A stretch of 64,000 nt of DNA from Ignavibacteriaceae bacterium (GTDB lineage: Bacteria; Bacteroidota; Ignavibacteria; Ignavibacteriales; Ignavibacteriaceae), in contig JALNZG010000008.1 in assembly GCA_023229425.1 (NCBI GenBank), positions 90,856 through 154,855 of the forward strand. Direction: 5' to 3'. The stretch's first letter is position 1; each line of letters starts with the position of its first letter. Below are positions 19,801 through 24,840 of the stretch, piece after piece. Position numbers and translations under genes: made by a program. A model generated the notes under the pieces. It worked only from the letters and a program-made list of their open reading frames with translations. It was not told the DNA's origin and ran no database searches.

Positions 19801-21843
19801 ACCTATGCAATTTCCTGGGAAGGGGCTTATCTAAAAGGTGTTTCAATTGATTATTCACTTAATGGCGGAGTGGATTGGAACCCAATTGATGATGCAAGAA
19901 ATATTAATCCTGATTCAACATCATTTAATTGGACAATCCCGAATACACCGTCAATGCAATGCTTGGTTAGAGTAAGTGATTTTGCGTATCCTGCAATTTA
20001 TGATGTTAGTGATACGTTCTTTACGCTTTGTTCAATTACATTGACAAGTCATAACGAATTGATTGCAGTGCAAAATAATTCTGTTCAAAAAATCACATGG
20101 GAATCGAAGAACATAGATTCGGTACGCATTCAACTTTCTTTGGATAACGGGCTGACTTGGCCAGTTAGCTTCCCCGTGCAAAATGCAGCACTGCAAAGTT
20201 ATGATTGGCAGGTTGGAAATCAAAAAACTATTTCTGCCCGGTTAAGAATTTCTGATCAATATGACGTTACTGTAAATGACGTGAACGATACTAACTTAGT
20301 TATAGGGTCGTATCCCAAAATCACTAAATTAAGTGCTACCCAAAAAGATACCATAAAGTTTACGTATGATTTTAGTACACCTGGTGAGCAATTAGATATG
20401 ACAAAGTTTGAATATATTACTCAAAACAATAGTCCAATTGATGTGCTTAGCTCTGTTTCATTCATTAAAAACAACACTCCCGGACCGGTTGTTGATACTT
20501 TAAAGTGGGATTCAAAAAATAATCTTCCAAACTTTGAAGGATTAGTAAAAGTTAAAATTACACTGCAATCAAATTTTAAAGTTTCTTATGTAGTTGAACT
20601 TGATAGTGTTGGCGTTGATAATGTGCCCCCTAAATTTGATGTTACAAAGATCAGTGAAATACAAGCACCATTTAGTTTAGGGTGGGGCAAAGCAATGCTA
20701 TTCTGGAGCGCTGCAACTGATTCTAACAGTTCAATTAAATATACCGTAGCCTATTCTACGGATGAGATTTATGAAATAGATTCATCAATTACTACATCGA
20801 ATGACACGGTTTATATTGCGTCTCTCCGTACTTCAACAAAATACAATGTTAAGTTTACGGTTTTCGATGGTTTGAATAATTCTCAAGTATTTTATACACA
20901 ATTCAAAACTTCGGCTGCGGCAGATTTTAACAACGATAATCAAATTGATTTAGTTGATCTTGCTTCATTTGTAAAATCATGGAGTACCCCGGATTCTACT
21001 TACGGTGCAGACTTAGCTCCTTATACTGATTCAATCCCTATGATCAAAGTTGTCGGTGATCAGCGGCTAAATATACAAGACCTTTTTGTCTTTGTTGATA
21101 TGTGGAATTATTACCAAACAACGAGAAGTTTACCGAAGAGAAATTTCACTTCAACGAATGAATCAGCTCAGATTGAAACACGCGAATTAAAAGTTCGGAA
21201 AGGCAAGAACGATTTTGTTCATGTAATAAATCTTGATGAGGAGAGTGAACTTATGGCTCTCTCTGCTGAAGTACATTACAATCCATCCCGTATGCGGTTT
21301 GATTCATCTTCCATTGGCGGAATAAATAAAAAATTAGAGGGTGGATTTACGTTAGTACATAATGATTCACTTAATGGAATTGTAACGATCAACTATGCTG
21401 ATCTAAATGGTAAGTTGGGAAAACAGCTTCAATTTATTTCCACACTTTCATCAAATATGGATCGACTTTCTAATGAGGATTCGATTGTGATAGTGATTAA
21501 CGGAATAAATAAATCCATGGAACAAACCTTCACTCAACAAGTTGTTTATTCAATTAAAGAAGTTCCAAATAACTTTAACTTATCACAGAATTATCCTAAT
21601 CCGTTCAATCCTAAAACGATAATTAATTATGAATTGCCCGCTAAAGCAAGGGTCAGTTTAATGCTTTTCGATATTCTCGGAAGAAAAGTAGCAACCCTAA
21701 TTGATGAAGAACAGAATGAAGGTTATTATCAGTATAGTTTAGATGCAAACAAAGTTGCCAATGGATTGGCAAGCGGTGTTTATATCTATAGATTAAGTGC
21801 CGGAAGTTATGGAGCAACTAAAAAAATGGTTTTATTAAAGTAA
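7888..21843 (+). CDS. Giant secreted protein: 44 Kre9/KNH-like repeats, dockerin-like, cohesin-like and T9SS sorting domains
   Basis: A 4651-aa protein. Residues 1-20 are a signal peptide. From about residue 38 to 4140 there are 44 repeats of about 93 residues, each opening with a variant of TSPNGGE.WQAG...ITW and continuing with IEYSTDNG..W, Y.W.IP, RIRISD and D.S...F.I. This pattern matches the bacterial Kre9/KNH-like (Ser-Thr-rich) domain of secreted proteins. A fibronectin-III-like region follows, then a dockerin-like pair of loops (first loop from residue 4346, DFNNDNQIDLVDL; second from about 4391, GDQRLNIQDL, more degenerate), a cohesin-like region (about 4436-4550) and a C-terminal type A sorting domain (about 4561-4651, with NYPNPFNPKT) for T9SS export. 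A ribosome binding site, ggagag, precedes the ATG. It is likely an extracellular fibre or adhesin; any ligand is unknown. Confidence 0.9.
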   Translation: MKIFLKFTFSFFLLVTLVYGKSSWEMSYASSSPAPKSISVITPDGGEIFQAGRLTEIQWTSDAVANVKIQFTTNNGASWDTVINKTAASSGSFVWEIPNTISTNQAKIRVIDFTDISVADTSNTSFQIVRLILTSPTLNQKIQTGGAKTIQWTASSNIATVKLEYSTNSGGAWTTIVSNLPATPASYSWTPIPNTPSATANVRISLSSVPEISDTSDNFLITSLELTKPNGGENWFANSFKTITWTSTNLDLINLEYSTNNGSTWNFINSNPLSAGSGSYSWRVASSATAQAKVRISDATVSSINDVSDNVFTISSLKITSPNGGEGFAPTSTQNISWTSNSINTINIEYSTDDGNTWDAIQNSVNANLGSVSWNLPGFSFSDGRIRIVSTDDSTNYDISDNSFKVGSLSVISPNGSEILQKGLSQRIEWTNSSNVANVTIEVSSNNGTTWIPIAFNTAANTGFYNWTVGNFPSNQVLIRISDADNLNILDQSDAVFIIKKLDLVSPLGGEYFPVDSIKQILWNSGNVTNTKIEYSTDNGSSWITLTSSTPAAAQSYNWTVPNTPTNFAKVRISDADFPASEIADTSNNTFFISSLSLVSPNGGQNFPIGSLQTISWKTHSSISKVKLEYSTNNGSTWKTIVDSTTASALSYAWIVPNDPTVLARVRVSNASNSVVNDYSDSYFTIGSIRLTSPNGSEKWAVGNTKTITWLNVSTISSINIDYTTDNGTNWIPVASNLNASAETYNWSIPDTLTPSSLARVRVSSVTDNQIYDISDNVFTFAKISVTSPNGAEKLQVGKRINITWSASNISLVNIQVSTDNGLNWNTLANNVSASVGTYAWTISDMPTQLARIRIVDAEVPDVLDQSNATFSILKLDLTSPNLNEGWTIGTTKNITWSSSAIANVKLEYSTNNGSIWQSIIASVDATLGTYAWTIPNEPSSQSLVKISDVTTASIQDSSTSSFIIGKIAVTEPLAGSFYQAGKVLTVKWTSQGINNVRIAYTTDNGSNWNTLSNIINAATGTFNFTIPSNLNSTQARIKVSDASTGQIKDSSGLFTISSLALTSPNGGEYLQSGSTKSVTWSSSNITNINLEYSLDNGLNWLPIVSSYPAVSGSYDWALNAAFSSSTTLVRIVDASNPSIIDQSDNSFKIGSVQISSPVAGEIILAGSTKQITWTNSSSVTQIKIEYSSDDGANWNTIVNNYPSISGIYNWTVPSSLSSSTGRIRISDAGSSLNIVSTSGQFSFLALTVTSPNGGEIWQTGATKNITWSSSPTIANIKIEYSTNTGQNWFTISASVNASLGTYAWTIDTSIYSNQMSVRISDVTNSVIKDSSNSTFSVAKLRLLTPVASDYLQGGNTRQINWESSYLSNVKLAYSTNNGGSYTDIIASTPAAALSYSWTIPNNVSSSNTKIRISSASDPTISDSSQPFKVTYIRVLGPNGNENWLAGTSKAITWTAGSDIANVLIQFSTNNGNSWDSITTVTNNGSYTWTIPNSVTTTGRIRITNTANISLKDSSDNVFTVSNLSITEPILTSYWQGGTTKTIKWTSANISNIKAQYSTNNGVDWIDITASPVQASLGQLDWSIPANIFSNQAKVRIYDALDITRVVESPAFKISNLQVTTPNGGENLQAGSTKNITWSASSNIDSVLIEYSSDNGSNWNTLTTSGNSGTYSWTVPSQITTFGRIRISDKTNSLITDISNNTFTISSYVFITPDVNTYWQSGSTQQISWTIRNVNFVNIEFSSNNGANWSTVATNVLASFSGKYNWTLPGNVATNQALIRVSDVANPLNSIVSSPFKISYLNLTSPNDGEYLLAGTSRNVAWTSGSNIDSVSIEYSSDNGSTWLTLTSLANSGTYSWIVPNSVTTLGKIRIKDKSNPSISDGNNNSFVISSLVVNSPPAGSYWQSHKYIFGVYWLARNVENIKIDYSTNNGSDWIPIVASFPANITNYGWNIGNGNDIATDQAILRISDVDHPSNFAVSGVFKLSYIKVTSPNGGEILQAGATENITWNAGNNIANVKIEYSTNQGTNWVSIATVPNTGSYAWAIASNLSGLANIRVSDVTALTINDESESEFSINSLVLTSPLGGEKVQTGKLYSNFITWSASSNIAFVKVELSTDGGSTWASYSNLVNASDGKYPVTFSSSTAQAKIRITNSADATIVNQSGNFTIEQIALTAPVGTEYWQAGTSKNLTWTSALVSNVALEYSSDNGTSWNTIIASTPAAAGTYSWSIPLALASSQVKIRVSDASDNTISATHQNPFVVGDVKVVSPNGGEIILTGSVDTIKWNTSSNISLVRIDYSSDNGATWNLIKNNEAASSGQYLWTVSSQSVTPGNAFLIRVSDAASNFNIVDVSDNQFAVNGIRLVSPNGGEQYQVGAVQKIEWSASGNITKVRLEYSTDGTVWNNIQTNLTASTGFYNWTIPNVSSSTVKVKVSDDLNPSYSDISDTNFKIANVILTSPNGGESWQVGYKKNITWFAASNVSKVNLYYKPSSTGNWIPIDTNITASTNSYSWLLPNAVSQQAVVKIVDAASNFAIQDTNDAVFTISNIELTSPLGGENWRSGKANLIKWIRSSDVSNVDLYYSTNNGTVWDSIKLDVSASAGQYSWNIPANVNASQVKVRIHNSADVSISDTSDSFSVFYPSLTLVAPDGGEYIQAGSSYQIKWSSILVSKVKIDYYNGATWQQLTNTQSADSQKFTWTPDTSFSSASGKIRVLDAFDNVIGDTSNLSFKVGYVQLTTLNGGENLQANSVQNITWINSASVTSIKLELSSNNGTSWTTLQAALPSSPATYAWSVPNAPSDSLRIRISDAASSNLISYKSSAPFSISSVNLASPNGGETYQTGKKIAISWTASSNTQNVKLEYSTTSGSNWIDITDTTASLGSYNWTIPNTIANATTNALVRISNSFFPNIKDSSQAVFTIKHLEISAPVAGNEWQVNTIQTIAWNSANVQTVKIEYSTNDGTSWIPISSSVSDVLKAYNWLIPNTSTATARIKISDSANTSISVVSSQFKIYNPSLTLTSPVGSEHWQAGLTKNITWTSSLVDLIKIEYSLDEGSSWNLLKADVAAPAGTYEWKIWDTLSTNKARIKISDVRSGPAIADSSSNNFTVTKIKVVSPNGGEIFQAGTTKTIQWEISTHVSAVNLEYSSNGGTSWDPIKTNVAAALNQYSWDIPKSNQTTQGRVRIVAANALSIADTSDANFKIGWIAVTSPNGNENLQAGRTYQIAWTKSSSVSNVKIEYSLTGDANYQVIASNEVSTGKYDWTIPTDVTTNLGRIRISDATSSDQILDISDTTFKVSLLKITSPVEGTNWASGSTQTVKWNTSANISNVRIEYSSNSGLSWDTVTTSAIASDSSFDWKIPNNLISSQAKIRLFSTINSAIGDTSNKFTIFVPSVSLSYPNGSERLLAGSVDTIRWNAQYVSTIRIDYSIDNGTNWQVLKDVVDATAGKYAWQISNGLSTSQGLIRISDVTSAGIKDSSNTVFTVGWIDITSPNGNQNWLAGSQKDITWNASTSITSVKIEYYNDNSWQTIVTGVNASLGKYSWAVPSVPVTAGKIRVTDFASSTSITDTSNGNLTISILTIVSPNGGEFFHAGNINKISWTKNPIFSNLKLEYSVDNGRNWNIIVNSISASVGEYNWTIPENVTSDSAYLKITDVADAGIKDSSNSPFKIGRLQVLLPSASIKVLENTTYTIQWSGSTNIPKIDLHYTTNNGRTWVPIASAQGISSASGSYNWQVPETPSDSCSIRIRNTSDITFSTISDSLFTIAQFKLLTPNGGQVWQAGSDKDITWQYKFVTNLQIEYTTNSGTDWKSVTPNTIASSLEKYTWKIPDDINFADVNFKVRIRDIENPNIADTSNSNFTVSYLKLTSPNGGGGQQIGTSYSIRWSHSPATIKKVKLEYTIDDKNWRYIDTVSADSVSYLWKIPNTPTQLARVRVSDFSQPTISDASDSVIVISYIALKYPNGSKTQKVQAGKTYAISWEGAYLKGVSIDYSLNGGVDWNPIDDARNINPDSTSFNWTIPNTPSMQCLVRVSDFAYPAIYDVSDTFFTLCSITLTSHNELIAVQNNSVQKITWESKNIDSVRIQLSLDNGLTWPVSFPVQNAALQSYDWQVGNQKTISARLRISDQYDVTVNDVNDTNLVIGSYPKITKLSATQKDTIKFTYDFSTPGEQLDMTKFEYITQNNSPIDVLSSVSFIKNNTPGPVVDTLKWDSKNNLPNFEGLVKVKITLQSNFKVSYVVELDSVGVDNVPPKFDVTKISEIQAPFSLGWGKAMLFWSAATDSNSSIKYTVAYSTDEIYEIDSSITTSNDTVYIASLRTSTKYNVKFTVFDGLNNSQVFYTQFKTSAAADFNNDNQIDLVDLASFVKSWSTPDSTYGADLAPYTDSIPMIKVVGDQRLNIQDLFVFVDMWNYYQTTRSLPKRNFTSTNESAQIETRELKVRKGKNDFVHVINLDEESELMALSAEVHYNPSRMRFDSSSIGGINKKLEGGFTLVHNDSLNGIVTINYADLNGKLGKQLQFISTLSSNMDRLSNEDSIVIVINGINKSMEQTFTQQVVYSIKEVPNNFNLSQNYPNPFNPKTIINYELPAKARVSLMLFDILGRKVATLIDEEQNEGYYQYSLDANKVANGLASGVYIYRLSAGSYGATKKMVLLK
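12190..13850 (+). repeat. Two-repeat superunit (about 552 bp) inside the giant gene
   Basis: Within the giant gene, repeats 16 to 21 alternate between two subtypes. Even-numbered repeats keep the PNG.E opening and a shortened NSGTYSW centre. Odd-numbered ones open without NGGE but with SYWQ or TYWQ and run into F.ISYL. Equivalent points lie at about 12190, 12739, 13291 and 13849, a spacing of 549-558 bp. This indicates that this part grew by duplication of pairs of domains rather than single domains. Confidence 0.6.
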
Positions 21844-21862
21844 TGCGTCACAGAGGTTTATT

Positions 21863-22732
21863 ATGAAATATTATATAAAACTGGAAAAGAAGATGAAATA
21901 TTTTTTAAAACATTTCTCTATTCTCTTCATAAGTTTGTTTGCATTAACCTGTAACACTGGGGGAGTCGTAGATAATCCCCCACCTTTTCTTGAACTAATT
22001 GATGGTCCACAGGAAAGTGAAGTTTTAACTAAAGATAAGGTTGTCTTTGTCTGGCGTGGAAACGGTTCAGGATATACTTTTAAATACCGGCTGCTCTCAT
22101 TGGATTCAGATAATTTCCCTTCGGTTTATCAGGATTGGACAAATTATTCGACCGTGACTGACATAACTTATTCTAATCTTGATGAAGGTAAATTTAGATT
22201 TGAGATTCAGGCTAAAAGTGGAAGCCTTGAACCTGCTCCTTTAAAAAGAGAATTTTTCATTGATGCCATCAAAGGACCATCTTTAATGTTTTTTAAAACA
22301 AAAACTAATGTAACCGTCGGGAAATTAGATTCTGTTGGTATTTGGATGGAAGACATAAATGGATTAGCCGGTTTTAGTATTGTTGTTGCTTTTGATAATA
22401 GTAGATTAAATTTAGTTTCTGCATCATCGGGGTCTTACGTAGTGCAAAAAAGATTTCAACAACTAACGGTTCCGAATTTAAATGATACTACATATGTTCT
22501 TAAAAGTGTTAACCAAACCGGAAAAATTGAAATCACCTCGGCATTTCTTACTGATCTTGGTTCTTTTCCGAATAAATCAATAAGCGGTTCGGGGAAAATA
22601 TTGAATCTTGTTTTCAAGGGGATTGCAAAAGGGACAACAAATTTAGAAATTACAAGTATTGATCTTCGTGATGAAAAGGGAGTGGTAATTAGTTATAACA
22701 CTCCCAAAAGCGGTATTATAGAAGTGCAGTAA
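21863..22732 (+). CDS. Putative surface lipoprotein with a cohesin-like domain
   Basis: A 289-aa protein. A hydrophobic signal ends in LFALTCN, giving a probable lipidated cysteine near residue 30, although threonine just before the cysteine is not the usual lipobox residue. After a proline-rich linker comes an Ig/FN3-like region (about 38-135) and then a C-terminal domain (about 145-289) with the cohesin pattern: VTVGKLDSVGIWMEDINGL, GFSIVVAFDNSRLNLVSA, and a late GSGKILNLVFKGIAKGTT. The ATG at 21863 has gagg 6 nt upstream; an in-frame ATG at 21893 is an alternative start. It lies 19 nt after the giant dockerin-bearing gene, suggesting it anchors that protein to the cell surface (inference). 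Confidence 0.7.
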   Translation: MKYYIKLEKKMKYFLKHFSILFISLFALTCNTGGVVDNPPPFLELIDGPQESEVLTKDKVVFVWRGNGSGYTFKYRLLSLDSDNFPSVYQDWTNYSTVTDITYSNLDEGKFRFEIQAKSGSLEPAPLKREFFIDAIKGPSLMFFKTKTNVTVGKLDSVGIWMEDINGLAGFSIVVAFDNSRLNLVSASSGSYVVQKRFQQLTVPNLNDTTYVLKSVNQTGKIEITSAFLTDLGSFPNKSISGSGKILNLVFKGIAKGTTNLEITSIDLRDEKGVVISYNTPKSGIIEVQ

Positions 22733-22758
22733 TAAAAATTTCAGACAGATCATTTAGG

Positions 22759-23709
22759 TCATAACGTTACTGTCAATCCCTCACGTGCTAAAAATATGTC
22801 AAGGTCTTGTTCTTTATAGTTTTTCTTTTTATATAAAACTGCATTAGCACAAAGTTTTCTTATAGCATCGTCATTGCGTTCAGGTCCGTGGTGAGTGATA
22901 GCTAGTTTTTTCACACCGGCTTTAATTGAAAGATCCACTCCGAAAAGTGCAGAGCTATGCCCCCAATCAATTTTTTCTATCTCTTCATCAAACGAATATT
23001 GCGCATCGAAAACAAGTAAATCGGCGTCTTTATAAAAATCTATATATGAACTAATTCTTTCAAAGGAAAGATTATTATATTCTCCATCAGTAGCAAAAAC
23101 AAATGATTTCCCTTCAGCTTCAATTCGGTAAGCAAATGATTTGCCTGGATGATGCAGCTCAATGTGTTTCACAACCGTATTATTAATTTTTATTTCATCA
23201 TCCTTTTTTAATTGAACAAATTCCTTTTTAGCAGACATATAATCAGTGGAAACTGGAAAAAAGCGAAAGTCCTGCTGGTAGTCTAAACGTCTTTGCAATT
23301 CAGAATGAGGACTATAAATAGTTATATGATAGTTAGGTAAATAAGCAGGAAGAAAAAAAGGAAATCCTTGAATATGGTCCCAATGAGTGTGTGACAAAAA
23401 AATATGAAACTGCATCGGTTTGTTATCCTGATTCAGATTCATAATTTCATAGCCAAGTTCTCTTATGCCGGATCCCATATCTAAAATGATATGCGCATCT
23501 TCAGTTTTCACTTCAACACAAGTAGTATTCCCGCCAATGACAAAGCATTCTTCCCTTGCAAGGGAATTTAGAACTTCTTCCCGGCTTTGCGGAGTAGAAA
23601 TATCTTTTTCTACCGCAAATTCAAGAACACGGAGCAGTTTATTACGGATTTGTTTTCCATTCAACGGAGCCGGGATTGACCCGCGTACTCCCCAAAAGAG
23701 GACTTGCAT
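22759..23709 (-). CDS. Metallo-beta-lactamase-fold hydrolase
   Basis: A 316-aa protein with the metal-binding SHTHWDH motif, a first-strand WGVRGSIPAP typical of the RNase Z / cyclic-nucleotide phosphodiesterase-like branch, IILDMGSGIRELG, and late metal ligands in DAQYS and THHGPE. It is a probable cytoplasmic phosphodiesterase or related hydrolase; the substrate cannot be read from sequence. The start is chosen at 23709 because MQVLFWGVRGS is the family's usual N-terminus and aaggtag lies just upstream; an in-frame ATG 20 codons earlier is less likely. It is the only clear gene on this strand and runs tail-to-tail with the cohesin lipoprotein gene, 26 nt apart with no obvious terminator between them. 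Confidence 0.85.
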   Translation of the reverse strand: MQVLFWGVRGSIPAPLNGKQIRNKLLRVLEFAVEKDISTPQSREEVLNSLAREECFVIGGNTTCVEVKTEDAHIILDMGSGIRELGYEIMNLNQDNKPMQFHIFLSHTHWDHIQGFPFFLPAYLPNYHITIYSPHSELQRRLDYQQDFRFFPVSTDYMSAKKEFVQLKKDDEIKINNTVVKHIELHHPGKSFAYRIEAEGKSFVFATDGEYNNLSFERISSYIDFYKDADLLVFDAQYSFDEEIEKIDWGHSSALFGVDLSIKAGVKKLAITHHGPERNDDAIRKLCANAVLYKKKNYKEQDLDIFLAREGLTVTL

Positions 23710-23953
23710 ATTGCTACCTTCAAAGGTTTTGTTGAAATTGTATAGTGAAAATATAATAAAAGTTTTCAATAAATGCTTTGTTTTATGTTACATTACTATA
23801 TTTTTTTTTATTAGCTAAAATCATTCAATATTAGAAAAAAGCAATCATAGATCATATTTTCTACTCATTGATTAAACTACCAATTTTTATACTTCAAACA
23901 AACTTATTAATTAATATATTTGTACTTAAAGTAACAAAAAATTGGAGTTGCTA

Positions 23954-24799
23954 GTGAAAATATTCCCCATCATTTTGGCTTTACTATTGCTGCCGTTCTC
24001 TACACAAATGTATGGACAAGAAAAATCAGAATCAAAGGTTGATTCAATTGAAGTCTTCATTATTGATTCATACATTCCGCCTGAAAACCCTAATAGGTTT
24101 ATACTTTCTTTTTATACAAGTGAATTGTGCAAAACAAAACTTTGGATGGAAAATAATTTAGAATTCCCGATCTCTAACGAATTAACCGACAACCATCGGA
24201 CTGAAATTGATATTGCAAAACTTGATATTTTAAAAAATAAAATAGCTTATATCATCTTAATGGAAAATAGTGGAGGTGTTAAATCAACCAGCGAAGTTTT
24301 TGAGATTGAATTACACAGTAATGAAGAAGTTATTGAAACACAATCAAACTATTTTTTTACATGTTTAGCCGGTGGAATTGTTTTTTTAACTCCGTCAATA
24401 ACGGCGGTGCTCGCAAATGGAAAAACATACTTTGGATTAAATAAGGAACTTCCGATTGTTTCTCTCTTCTCCGGCGGTTTTAATTATCCGACCGGTTATT
24501 TGGCAGTTGAGTATGCTTACATATTAAAAGCTGAAAGAAAAAACTTTTTTCGTTATGGATATAAACACCTCTATGAAATTCCTAAAATAGAATATATTTC
24601 TGCTGGACTAAGCGGCTTTACTGATTTTCGCGGTTTCAATGGAATAAGTACTGAAGTATCTCTTGGCTTAATAAAAATCTATAATGTTTTTACCCTTTAT
24701 TCACGCTATCGATATAACTTTTCTCCAGGGAAAAGCGCATCTAATTATTCTGAACTATCATTCGGATTATATTCGTCCTTCTTTACTTTGCATTGGTGA
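23954..24799 (+). CDS. Exported hypothetical protein
   Basis: A 281-aa protein with a signal peptide (MKIFPIILALLLLPF, cleavage near YGQ). The start is taken at the GTG at 23954, with ggag about 6 nt upstream; two in-frame TTG codons lie slightly earlier. An N-terminal region to about residue 130 is probably Ig-like, a hydrophobic glycine-containing stretch follows (about 135-155), and the C-terminal third is strand-rich and ends in FFTLHW, as in small outer-membrane barrels. The family is unknown. It is 41 nt upstream of a TonB-dependent receptor gene and probably shares its transcript, so it may be an accessory of that receptor. Confidence 0.55.
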   Translation: MKIFPIILALLLLPFSTQMYGQEKSESKVDSIEVFIIDSYIPPENPNRFILSFYTSELCKTKLWMENNLEFPISNELTDNHRTEIDIAKLDILKNKIAYIILMENSGGVKSTSEVFEIELHSNEEVIETQSNYFFTCLAGGIVFLTPSITAVLANGKTYFGLNKELPIVSLFSGGFNYPTGYLAVEYAYILKAERKNFFRYGYKHLYEIPKIEYISAGLSGFTDFRGFNGISTEVSLGLIKIYNVFTLYSRYRYNFSPGKSASNYSELSFGLYSSFFTLHW

Positions 24800-24840
24800 A
24801 AATAAAGAAGTAAGGATTTTTTATTGAGGTATGGAGTAGA

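Noticed and set aside
8445..20223. Many 60-96-codon open frames opposite or out of frame within the giant gene
   Set aside because: They recur at equivalent places in successive repeats and are shadows of the repeat codons.
22759..23709. A beta-lactamase resistance gene
   Set aside because: The fold motif is the metallo-beta-lactamase one, but the WGVRGSIP start and general layout belong to phosphodiesterase/RNase Z-like hydrolases.
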